Below are positions 6,226-12,771 of a DNA stretch of 13,445 nt, in pieces. Made by a program: the position numbers and the translations under genes. Source of the DNA: Miltoncostaeaceae bacterium. GTDB taxonomy: Bacteria; Actinomycetota; Thermoleophilia; Miltoncostaeales; Miltoncostaeaceae. Each line of letters opens with the position of its first letter. The stretch's first letter is position 1. The DNA lies in contig JAUVQP010000022.1 in assembly GCA_030598075.1 (NCBI GenBank), positions 1-13,445 of the forward strand, in the 5' to 3' direction. Under the pieces are notes generated by a model that was not told where the DNA came from, ran no database searches, and was given only the letters and a program-made list of their open reading frames with translations.

Positions 6226-7308
6226 ATGGCAACGCGAATCAGCGGCCTGACGACCCGAGAGGGTGAGCTGCGCGATCTCATCATGCGCGGCCAGGAAGTC
6301 GGTTTCCTGGGCATGGAGGAGGTGGCGGAGGTCTTGGACGCCGTGGGCCTCGACGCCGAAGCGGCAGAAGAGGTCTATCAGCAGCTCGAGGAAGCGGGCG
6401 TCGAGCTTCTCGAGCAGGCGGAAGCCGGCGCGCGAGCGGCGAGCATGGCCGAGGAGGTCGAGCGTTCGCGGCGGCCGACGCCTGCGGTCGAGCAGACGAC
6501 CGATGCTCTGCAGCTGTTCCTGAAGGACATCGGGCGCGTGCCGTTGTTGACGGCCGCCGACGAGGTTCGGCTGGCAAAGCGCATCGAGTCCGGTGACCAG
6601 GAGGCGAAACGCCAGATGGTCGAGGCGAACCTGCGCCTCGTCGTGTCGATCGCCAAGGGCTACCGGGGCCGGGGTCTGCCCTTCCTGGATCTCATCCAGG
6701 AAGGCACGCTGGGCCTCGTGCGCGCGGTCGAGAAGTTCGACTGGCGCCGCGGCTTCAAGTTCTCGACCTACGCCACGTGGTGGATTCGCCAGGCCGTGAC
6801 GCGCGCTCTCGCGGACAAGGGCCGCACCATCCGTATCCCGGTCCACGTCGTCGAGAAGCTGAACCAGATCAGCCGGGCTGAGCGCGTGCTCATCGGGCAG
6901 CTCGGCCGTGAGCCGACGGTCGAGGAGATCGGTGACGCGGCGGGCCTGCCGCCCGACGAGGTCGAGGAGATCCTTCGCAGCGCCCAGCCGACCGTGTCGC
7001 TCGAGAAGCCCGTCGGTGAGGAGGAAGAGTCGGAGCTCGGGCGTTTCCTCGCCGACGAGAACAGCGTCGCCCCCGATGCGTCGGCCGAGAGCTCGCTGCG
7101 CGAGCAGGCGCTGCGCGACGTCTTGGACCAGCTGAGCTACCGAGAGCGGCGCGTGCTGGAGCTCCGCTATGGGCTGCGTGGCGAGAAGCCGCGGACCCTC
7201 GACGAGCTCGGGCGCATGTTCAACGTCACGCGCGAGCGCATCCGGCAGGTGGAGAGCCAGTCGCTCCAAAAGCTCGGCGCGCTCCCGGATTCGGACCGAC
7301 TCGGGTAG
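6226..7308 (+). CDS. sigA: Primary RNA polymerase sigma factor (sigma-70 group 1, RpoD/SigA)
   Basis: The housekeeping sigma subunit, 360 residues. A compact region 1.1 at about 1-75 (LRDLIMRGQEVGFLGMEEV) argues for a primary rather than a group 2 factor. Region 1.2 begins at about 91 (TTDALQLFLKDIGRVPLLT). Region 2 spans 128-198 with LPFLDLIQEGTLGLVRAVEKFD and the melting segment FKFSTYATWWIRQA. Region 3 spans about 205-285 (RIPVHVVEKLNQI). Region 4 spans 291-353, ending in the -35-reading helix-turn-helix LDELGRMFNVTRERIRQVE. ATG 6226 has GGAGG only 3 bases upstream (6218-6222); GTG 6211 (365 residues) is a possible alternative. The promoter at 6050-6078 and a long structured leader precede it. 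It is convergent with yqgE, with only 38 bases between the stops. Confidence 0.96.
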   Translation: MATRISGLTTREGELRDLIMRGQEVGFLGMEEVAEVLDAVGLDAEAAEEVYQQLEEAGVELLEQAEAGARAASMAEEVERSRRPTPAVEQTTDALQLFLKDIGRVPLLTAADEVRLAKRIESGDQEAKRQMVEANLRLVVSIAKGYRGRGLPFLDLIQEGTLGLVRAVEKFDWRRGFKFSTYATWWIRQAVTRALADKGRTIRIPVHVVEKLNQISRAERVLIGQLGREPTVEEIGDAAGLPPDEVEEILRSAQPTVSLEKPVGEEEESELGRFLADENSVAPDASAESSLREQALRDVLDQLSYRERRVLELRYGLRGEKPRTLDELGRMFNVTRERIRQVESQSLQKLGALPDSDRLG

Positions 7309-7346
7309 TCGTCCCCCGCCGCTGAGCTGGTGCCCGTCGGAGGGAA

Positions 7347-7910
7347 CTAGTTCAGCGAGGGATCCTCTGGCATCCGAGCCACCAAGCGGTAGGAGCCGCC
7401 CTTGCGATCGAGCACGCGGCTCCAGAGACCGGGGGCGTCGTCGGTGAAGATGTCCTCCGCGAGGCCCTCCGCGTCGATCCACGCCGCGACCGCGATCTCG
7501 CTCTCGAGCTGGCCCTCACCCCAGCCCGCGTAGCCGCCGTAGGCGCGAACGGACCGAAGCTGGTCCCGGAGCTGATCAAATTCCGCATCGGGATCGACGA
7601 CCCCGATGCTGTCGAAGGCGATGGTGGCGGCCCTGCTCGGGTCCGCGAAGTCCGCGAGGACGATGACCGCCTCGGGCTGCACCGGTCCACCCTCGTGGAC
7701 ATGCTCGTCCTCGCCGATCGTGGCGGCGACGTCCTCCGGAAGGGCGTCACGGGCGACGAGTGGTGTGGGGCGGTTGAGGACGACGCCGAGAGCCCCCTCG
7801 TCGGAGTGCTCGAGCATGAGAAGCACGGCGCGGTGGAAGTTCGGGTCGAGCATGCTCGGTGCGGCCACGAGCAGGCGGCCGGCGCGATAGCGCGGCGGCT
7901 CGTCGCTCAC
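7347..7910 (-). CDS. yqgE: YqgE/AlgH family protein (DUF179)
   Basis: A soluble protein of 187 residues whose biochemical role is not settled in the family; AlgH was linked genetically to alginate control in Pseudomonas. The diagnostic blocks are all present: GRLLVAAPSMLDPNFHRAV at 11-29, EGALGVVLNRP near 38-48, GGPV near 74-77, and GYAGWGEGQLESEI followed by the conserved W of AAWI. The length is typical. The start is GTG 7910 without a recognisable ribosome-binding sequence, as expected for an internal gene. It lies 60 bases after the small membrane protein gene on the same strand and may be the last gene of the unit that begins with the Nudix-type regulator. Its stop lies close to the convergent sigA stop, and no strong terminator is visible between them. 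Confidence 0.93.
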   Translation of the reverse strand: MSDEPPRYRAGRLLVAAPSMLDPNFHRAVLLMLEHSDEGALGVVLNRPTPLVARDALPEDVAATIGEDEHVHEGGPVQPEAVIVLADFADPSRAATIAFDSIGVVDPDAEFDQLRDQLRSVRAYGGYAGWGEGQLESEIAVAAWIDAEGLAEDIFTDDAPGLWSRVLDRKGGSYRLVARMPEDPSLN

Positions 7911-7970
7911 GACGAGGGCGCCAACCCGGCTGGTCGGACCACCAGCCCGCCGGCGCGGCTCACGAAAGGC

Positions 7971-8207
7971 TCAGGAAGCGGCCCGCTTGCGCTCGCGGGC
8001 CACGTTCACCACCGCGCCCAGGGCGCACAGCGCGACGGTCGAGACGAGCAGGGTCCACAGGATCGGCCAGTACGAGTCGAGCTCCGTTCCAACGTCCTCG
8101 AGCGCGAAGTGCAGGCAGAGCCAGATCATCGCCAGCAGGCCGAGCGTGGCCGCGGCGCGAAACGGCCACGTGATGGGCAGGTCGTCGTGCGCCCCGTGCT
8201 GTGCCAT
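7971..8207 (-). CDS. Small two-helix membrane protein of unknown function
   Basis: A 78-residue protein with two hydrophobic helices at about 14-36 and 46-68, a short acidic connector (EDVGTELDS), and a basic C-terminal tail RERKRAAS that would lie in the cytoplasm by the positive-inside rule. ATG 8207 is chosen because GAGAGG stands six bases upstream; the in-frame ATG 8213 abuts that sequence and is unlikely to be used. The frame stays open further upstream, but that part is low-complexity and Arg/Pro-rich and looks like shadow. The gene lies between the Nudix-type regulator and yqgE on the same strand. No family is recognised. Confidence 0.7.
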   Translation of the reverse strand: MAQHGAHDDLPITWPFRAAATLGLLAMIWLCLHFALEDVGTELDSYWPILWTLLVSTVALCALGAVVNVARERKRAAS

Positions 8208-8227
8208 CCACATCCTCTCGCGGCCGT

Positions 8228-8248
8228 GCGTCGGACCCCTACCGACGC
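8228..8248. repeat. Perfect 7-bp inverted repeat upstream of the small membrane protein gene
   Basis: GCGTCGG (8228-8234) and CCGACGC (8242-8248) are exact reverse complements around ACCCCTA. The repeat sits 20 bases upstream of the start at 8207, in the gap after the Nudix-type regulator gene. It could be an operator for that regulator or an RNA hairpin in the leader of the membrane-protein gene. It does not resemble an NrtR operator known to me. Confidence 0.4.
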
Positions 8249-8276
8249 CCCGAAGACGGCCGGAGGGTACCACGGG

Positions 8277-8294
8277 CGGCGGCTCCCGCCGCCG
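8277..8294 (-). terminator. GC-rich hairpin downstream of the Nudix-type regulator gene
   Basis: CGGCGGC and GCCGCCG form a perfect seven-pair stem with a 4-base loop, 11 bases after the stop codon at 8306-8308 on the minus strand. There is no T-run after it, so termination would be weak or partial. It may simply reduce read-through into the downstream membrane-protein gene. Confidence 0.4.
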
Positions 8295-8305
8295 ACGGAC
8301 GACAT

Positions 8306-8965
8306 CTATTCGCGATCCGTGCCCATCGCGCGGGCCACGCGGCGCTCGCTCGGTACGACCGAGAACCCTCCCCCCCTCCACCGGTAGAGCTGCGCCGGGC
8401 GTCCGGGGCCGCCCGATCGCGTGCGACCCGCGGCTTCGACCACCCCTGCCGCCAAGACGTCGCGCCGGAAGTTCCGAGCGTCGAGCGAGGAGCCCAGAAT
8501 GGCCTCGTAGACGCTCTGAAGCTCGCCCATCGAGAAGAGATCGGGAAGCAGCACGAAGGCGACGGGCGCGTAGGAGGCCTTTGCGCGGAGGCGCTCCGTG
8601 GCGTACTGGAGGGCCTCGGCCTGCTCTGGACGGAGGTCGGGCAGGTCGTCGGTTCGGAACCAGCGCACCTCCACGACGTCCTGGCCGGGGGTCACGGGAT
8701 GCCGTTCCGCCGAGATCAGCGCAAGGTACCCGACGGTCGCCACATGAGCGTCGTCCCGGTCGAAGGTGAACAACTGCTCCAGCTCTGCTCCCCGCACGCC
8801 GGTCTGCTCCGCCAGGGCGGCTTCCGCCTCGCGGGCCAAGCCCCGGCCGGGCGACACGGGGCGCTCGGCGAGCCCCCAGACGTTGCCGGGACCACGCACG
8901 AGAAGCGTCTCGAGCGCGCCGGCGCGAACGTTGAAGACCATGACCTCGACCGTGAGCGTCCGCAC
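8306..8965 (-). CDS. NrtR-like transcription regulator (Nudix-fold sensor plus winged helix)
   Basis: A 219-residue protein with the two-part layout of NrtR regulators. The Nudix-like fold occupies about 3-125 and includes the family block GAELEQLFTFDRDD at 59-72. The winged helix occupies about 143-196, with FSMGELQSVYEAILG, LDARNFRRDVL and GRPAQLYRW, all strongly typical of the NrtR C-terminal domain. The Nudix box is degenerate: near residues 40-58 the REUxEE core reads AALAEQ and the LPGG before it is missing, so hydrolysis is unlikely. NrtR proteins bind ADP-ribose or related sugar nucleotides and repress NAD or sugar genes; no such target is next door, so the ligand is unknown. The GTG start at 8965 is supported by a promoter placed for a leaderless mRNA. 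Confidence 0.88.
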   Translation of the reverse strand: MRTLTVEVMVFNVRAGALETLLVRGPGNVWGLAERPVSPGRGLAREAEAALAEQTGVRGAELEQLFTFDRDDAHVATVGYLALISAERHPVTPGQDVVEVRWFRTDDLPDLRPEQAEALQYATERLRAKASYAPVAFVLLPDLFSMGELQSVYEAILGSSLDARNFRRDVLAAGVVEAAGRTRSGGPGRPAQLYRWRGGGFSVVPSERRVARAMGTDRE

Positions 8966-8972
8966 CCAGCGA

Positions 8973-9002
8973 AGGCTACGGGCGAGGAGTGCTTTCTGTC
9001 AA
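8973..9002 (-). promoter_or_regulatory. Promoter of the NrtR-like gene, positioned for a leaderless transcript
   Basis: On the minus strand a perfect -35, TTGACA (9002-8997), is followed by an 18-base spacer and the -10 TAGCCT (8978-8973, fitting TANNNT). Only seven bases separate the -10 from the GTG start at 8965, so the transcript would begin at the start codon. No Shine-Dalgarno sequence is present, which agrees. Confidence 0.65.
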
Positions 9003-9009
9003 TCTGACG

Positions 9010-9933
9010 CTATTTGGAGTCCGAGCCGTCGGGCACGCTCTGTGCCTCCGCCCATTGAGCCAGGCCTGCGACGGAGTGCTCGATCCAGCCGAGCCGGGTG
9101 AGGATCTCGAACCCCTCGGGTCCCAACGTCTTCGCCGCCGGCAACGCGCTCTCCAATGCCCGCCCCACCGATGCCGCGCTTCGACCGGCTCGCCACCCCG
9201 CGATGCCGGCCTCCCCCGCACGGGCCCAGAGCGCGTCGGAGCGCTCGGGTGCCGTTTGAGGGTCGCGCAGCCAGCCGAAGTGGCCCACCCCGATCTGAGT
9301 GGGGCGGTGCTCTCGGATGCGCGCAACGCTCGCTCGCGCCGCCGCGATGTCGACGTCGGGGGGCGGCAGCGCGGCGAAGAGGTCGCCGCCCCGCAACTCC
9401 ATGGCGATGACGTCCCCCGAGATGACCGCTCCCGTCAGCGTGTCGACGTAGGCGTTGTGGTGTCGCGCGTGTCCGGGGGACTCGACGGCCAGGAGCTCTC
9501 GCCCGGGACCGATCCGCACCCGGTGGCCGTCCTCGGCGACGATGATCCGCTCTGGATCGACCGCGGCGAGGTCGCCGTAGCGGTGAAAGTCGTCCCCGTA
9601 GATCGCCGCGGAGCCTCTGATGAGACGGTCCGGCTCGGCGAGGTGCCGGGCTCCGCGCCGATGGACGATGACTCGAGCGCGGGGGAAGCGTTCCGCGAGG
9701 TCGCCGGTGCCGCCGCAGTGGTCGAGGTGAATGTGGGTCAGGACGATCCACGCCAGGTCCTCGCGGCCGACCCCGAGGTCGTCGAGGGCCGCGGCCACGG
9801 CCGGGAAGGACGTCCGCGGTCCCGTGTCGACGAGCGCCGGCTGCTCACCGCGAAGGAGGTACGCGGAGGTCACGCGGGGGATGCCCCACATCCGGGTATC
9901 GATGGCCTCGATTTCCCTCGGGGCGTCGCTCAC
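9010..9933 (-). CDS. Metallo-beta-lactamase-fold hydrolase
   Basis: A 307-residue enzyme with a complete binuclear metal site: H67, H69, D71 and H72 in THIHLDHCGG, H155 in SPGHARHH, D174 in SGD, and H218 in VGHFG. This is the general MBL arrangement of lactonase, glyoxalase-II-like and RNase Z-like hydrolases. The C-terminal 80 residues after H218 are an Ala/Arg-rich helical extension. The substrate cannot be inferred. GTG 9933 is preferred because it leaves 27 bases to the divergent rpiA start; the open frame extends to 9978 but would run into rpiA. The stop is 44 bases upstream of the NrtR-like start on the same strand, with that gene's own promoter between. Confidence 0.9.
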   Translation of the reverse strand: MSDAPREIEAIDTRMWGIPRVTSAYLLRGEQPALVDTGPRTSFPAVAAALDDLGVGREDLAWIVLTHIHLDHCGGTGDLAERFPRARVIVHRRGARHLAEPDRLIRGSAAIYGDDFHRYGDLAAVDPERIIVAEDGHRVRIGPGRELLAVESPGHARHHNAYVDTLTGAVISGDVIAMELRGGDLFAALPPPDVDIAAARASVARIREHRPTQIGVGHFGWLRDPQTAPERSDALWARAGEAGIAGWRAGRSAASVGRALESALPAAKTLGPEGFEILTRLGWIEHSVAGLAQWAEAQSVPDGSDSK

Positions 9934-9948
9934 CGGGCGAGTCTCGCA

Positions 9949-9954
9949 TAGCCT
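9949..9954 (+). promoter_or_regulatory. -10 element for a leaderless rpiA transcript
   Basis: TAGCCT, fitting the TANNNT pattern, ends six bases before the rpiA GTG at 9961, so transcription would start on the start codon. No Shine-Dalgarno sequence precedes that GTG and only 27 bases separate the two divergent start codons. The same hexamer TAGCCT followed by TCG precedes the NrtR-like gene. No convincing -35 was found. Confidence 0.45.
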
Positions 9955-9960
9955 TCGTGT

Positions 9961-10617
9961 GTGAGCGACGATCGGCATCGCGCATGGCGGGCCGCCGGCG
10001 AGGCGGCTGCTGCGCTCGTCGAGCCCCGAGCGACGGTTGGGTTGGGTACCGGCCGAGCGGCGGGCGAGGGAATCCGCAGCCTCGGTGAGCGCGTCGCAGA
10101 GGGCCTCTCTTGCACCGCGGTCGCCACGTCCCCACGGAGCGTGGACCTGGCGCGCGAGGTCGGGATACCCGTCGGAGATCTCGTGGGCTCTCTGGACCTC
10201 GCCTTCGACGGGGCCGACGCCGTCGATCCCCGCGGCTACATGGTCAAGGGCGGTGGCGGCGCCCTTGTGCGCGAGCGTATCGTCGCGGCCGCCGCACGCC
10301 GCTGGATCGTGCTGGTCGACTCGCCCACGATGGTCGACGGCCTCGACGCGTGGGGGCTCCTACCGGTTGCCGTGGTGCCCTTCGCGACGGATCGCGTGGC
10401 GGGACAGCTGGCCGATCTTGGTCCGGTGCGACGCCCGGAGCCGAGCGATGACGGCCTGGTCATTCTCGACCTCTCGCCCCCGCCTGGCGCCGACTGGCCG
10501 GCCGTCGCCGACCGCGTCGCGGCGTTGCCGGGCGTGGTCGACCACGGCTTGTTCCACGCCCCTCTGGCCGACATTTTCGTCGGGCGTCCCGACGGCACCT
10601 GGTCTTCGGCGGCGTAG
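9961..10617 (+). CDS. rpiA: Ribose-5-phosphate isomerase A
   Basis: Interconverts ribose 5-phosphate and ribulose 5-phosphate in the pentose phosphate pathway; cytosolic. The 218 residues carry the RpiA blocks: phosphate loop VGLGTGRAA at 26-34, ATSPRS at 55-60, LAFDGAD at 80-86 with the catalytic-site aspartates D83 and D86, KGGGGALVRE with K96 and E105, and PGVVDHGLF at 190-198. Two usual residues differ: DGADE reads DGADA, and the Ser/Thr after GLGTG is Arg. The principal catalytic residues remain, so it is probably active. The GTG start is leaderless by position. murT begins five bases after the stop, so the two are probably cotranscribed. Confidence 0.93.
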   Translation: MSDDRHRAWRAAGEAAAALVEPRATVGLGTGRAAGEGIRSLGERVAEGLSCTAVATSPRSVDLAREVGIPVGDLVGSLDLAFDGADAVDPRGYMVKGGGGALVRERIVAAAARRWIVLVDSPTMVDGLDAWGLLPVAVVPFATDRVAGQLADLGPVRRPEPSDDGLVILDLSPPPGADWPAVADRVAALPGVVDHGLFHAPLADIFVGRPDGTWSSAA

Positions 10618-10622
10618 GGCAG

Positions 10623-11996
10623 GTGGGATCCCCCGCGCTCGCCCTGGCCCGCACCGCGGGCCGGCTGTCTCGGCGTCTCGGCCGGGGCGGTGGAACAAGC
10701 CTTCCGGGCAAGATCCTCCTTCGGCTGCAGCCGGACGCGGTCGGCGACCTGGGTGCGGGTCTGCCGCGGGGTGCAGGCATCATCTCGGCGACGAACGGAA
10801 AGACCACGACATCACGTCTGGCGGCCGCGGCACTGCGGGCGGAGGGGTGGCCGCTCGTGGCGAACCCGGCCGGTGCCAACCTCATGTCCGGCGTCGCCAC
10901 CGCGCTGGTCGAGGGCGTCACGAGGCGTCCGAGTCCCGTCGCCGCCCTCTTCGAGGTCGATGAGGCCGCCCTGGTCGAGGTCGCCCGGCAGCTTCGCCCG
11001 CGGGTCGTGGTCCTGATGAACCTCTTTCGCGATCAGCTCGATCGATACGGCGAGCTCGACCGCCTGGTGGACGACTGGGTCAGGATGATCGACGGGCTCG
11101 ATGTCGGCACCCGGCTCGTCCTGAACGCCGACGATCCGGCGGTGGCGTCGCTGGCGCGCCGTGGCGACGATGTCGTCTTCTTCGGGGTCGATGACACGGC
11201 GGCGGCGCTGCCGGGCCTCCCCCACGCCGCGGACTCCACGCGCTGTTGGAATTGCTCCGCCGCGCTGGACTACTCGGCGGTGCTCGTGGGGCACCTTGGT
11301 CACTGGGCATGCCCCGACTGCGGTCTTCGACGCCCGGAGCCCGATGTCCGGGCGACGTCCGTCACCCTCCACGGGGCGACGGGGATCGCCGTTCGGGTCG
11401 ATACGCCGTCCGGCGCGGTGGAGGTCGAGGTCCCGCTCCCGGGTCTCCACAACGCCTACAACGTGACCGCCGCCGTCGCGACGGCGGCGGCCTTCGGCGT
11501 GCGCCTGGAGCGCATCGGACCCGCTCTTCGCGGTGCGAGAGCGGCTTTCGGTCGGGCCGAGCGCATCACCGTCGACGGCCGGGAGGTCGTCATGCTTCTG
11601 GCGAAGAACCCTGCCGGCGCGAACGAGACCGTGCGCACCATCCTTCTCGATCCCTCCCCTCTCGATGTTCTCGTCTCCCTGAACGATCGCACCGCGGACG
11701 GGAATGACGTCTCCTGGGTCTGGGATGTGGACTTCGAGCCTCTCCGTGGACGCCTCGCCTCGCTGACGGTGACGGGTGATCGCGCCTACGACCTGGCGCT
11801 TCGCTTTCGCTACGGAGGCTTTCCGGGCGAGCTCGTACAGGTGATCCCCGACCCCCGGCGGGCGCTCGATGCGGCCCTCGCGCGCGGCGACCGCCGGGCG
11901 CCCCTGTACGTCCTTCCCACCTATACGGCCATGATCGAGCTCCGCGAGATCCTGGTGCGGCGCGGCGCGGCAGAGCGGTTTTGGCGCGATGGGTGA
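10623..11996 (+). CDS. murT: MurT, ATP-dependent subunit of lipid II isoglutaminyl synthase
   Basis: With GatD, it amidates the alpha-carboxyl of D-glutamate in the lipid II stem peptide, using glutamine and ATP on the cytoplasmic membrane face. The 457 residues have a Mur-ligase central domain with the P-loop SATNGKTTTS at 55-64 and LFRDQLDRYGELD at 134-146. A four-cysteine zinc ribbon (C208, C211, C230, C233) is characteristic of MurT. The DUF1727 C-terminal domain contains KNPAGANE at 328-335 and LNDRTADGNDVSWVWD at 353-368. There is no N-terminal UDP-binding Mur domain, as expected for MurT. The GTG start is five bases after rpiA, and the end overlaps the next gene by 8 bases. Confidence 0.95.
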   Translation: MGSPALALARTAGRLSRRLGRGGGTSLPGKILLRLQPDAVGDLGAGLPRGAGIISATNGKTTTSRLAAAALRAEGWPLVANPAGANLMSGVATALVEGVTRRPSPVAALFEVDEAALVEVARQLRPRVVVLMNLFRDQLDRYGELDRLVDDWVRMIDGLDVGTRLVLNADDPAVASLARRGDDVVFFGVDDTAAALPGLPHAADSTRCWNCSAALDYSAVLVGHLGHWACPDCGLRRPEPDVRATSVTLHGATGIAVRVDTPSGAVEVEVPLPGLHNAYNVTAAVATAAAFGVRLERIGPALRGARAAFGRAERITVDGREVVMLLAKNPAGANETVRTILLDPSPLDVLVSLNDRTADGNDVSWVWDVDFEPLRGRLASLTVTGDRAYDLALRFRYGGFPGELVQVIPDPRRALDAALARGDRRAPLYVLPTYTAMIELREILVRRGAAERFWRDG

Positions 11997-12771
11997 GGAC
12001 GACTACGCCGGGCGGTTCGCCATCGAGCACGCGCATTACACCGAGGACATCCCGTTTTGGCGCGCGGCCGCGGCGCGAGCCGGATCGCCGGTGCTCGATC
12101 TGGGGGCCGCCAGCGGGCGCGTCGCCCTGCCGCTGGCCCGCGATGGAGCGGAGGTATGGGCCGTGGACCGGTCCCTGGCCATGCTCGACCAGCTCCGCAT
12201 GCGTCTTGGCGACGAGCCGTCGGACGTCCGCTCGCGGGTCCGGACGATCGAGGCGGACCTCCGCGAGCTTCGCCTGGGCCGACGTTTCCCGCTGGTCATC
12301 GTCGCGATGAACACGCTCCAGGTGCTGCTTCGACCGGAGGAGCGAGAGGCCGCTTTCCACGCCGTGCGCGATCACCTGGCGCCCGGGGGCGAGTTTGTCT
12401 TCGACGTGGCCCTTCCCGATGTCGCGGATATCGAGGAGACCCTCGGCGTGGTGCGACCCGGTCGGGGATATCTCACGCCGGACGGCACGCGGACAATGGT
12501 GCACTCGGCCTGGTACGAGTCGTACGATCGAGCGACCGCGACGCTGGCCTTCGCCGCTCGGATCGAGGAGCGGGCTGCGGGAGAGCCGGGGGTCGACCGC
12601 ACCCGTCGACATGTGGTGCACCTCTACTCGCGCGACGAGATCGCTCGCCTGCTCGACGTCGCGGGCCTTCGCGCCCACGACGCTTGGGGGGACTTTCGCG
12701 GCGCGCCGCTCGACGGCGACTCCGAGCGGCAGGTCTACCGGTGCATGGCGGGTGACGAGGTCACCCGATGA
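11989..12771 (+). CDS. Class I SAM-dependent methyltransferase between murT and gatD
   Basis: A 260-residue Rossmann-fold methyltransferase. Motif I is VLDLGAASGR at 35-44, the acidic residue after strand 2 is D60 (AVDRS), D90 follows strand 3 (EADLRE), and post-motif LAPGGEFVFDV lies at 130-140. The C-terminal half (about 150-250) is a beta-rich extension with HVVHLYSRDEIARLLDVAGL, common in small-molecule methyltransferases of the Methyltransf_11/25 type. The start overlaps murT by 8 bases and the stop overlaps gatD by 4 (ATGA), so all three are probably translationally coupled. Substrate unknown; the setting suggests a cell-wall precursor, but the position may reflect only operon packing. 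Confidence 0.88.
   Translation: MGEDDYAGRFAIEHAHYTEDIPFWRAAAARAGSPVLDLGAASGRVALPLARDGAEVWAVDRSLAMLDQLRMRLGDEPSDVRSRVRTIEADLRELRLGRRFPLVIVAMNTLQVLLRPEEREAAFHAVRDHLAPGGEFVFDVALPDVADIEETLGVVRPGRGYLTPDGTRTMVHSAWYESYDRATATLAFAARIEERAAGEPGVDRTRRHVVHLYSRDEIARLLDVAGLRAHDAWGDFRGAPLDGDSERQVYRCMAGDEVTR

Noticed and set aside
7309..7346. Terminator between sigA and yqgE
   Set aside because: Only scattered short complementary runs; no stable stem could be drawn.
6115..7482. Long minus-strand frame of 455 codons covering sigA
   Set aside because: It is antisense to a textbook primary sigma factor and its translation is Arg/Leu/Asp-rich with no recognisable domain.
8201..9007. Plus-strand frame of 268 codons over the NrtR-like gene
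   Set aside because: Shadow frame; the minus-strand product has an unmistakable NrtR winged helix.
9934..9978. ATG 9978 as the start of the metallo-hydrolase
   Set aside because: It would overlap the divergent rpiA start by 18 bases; family similarity begins only after GTG 9933.
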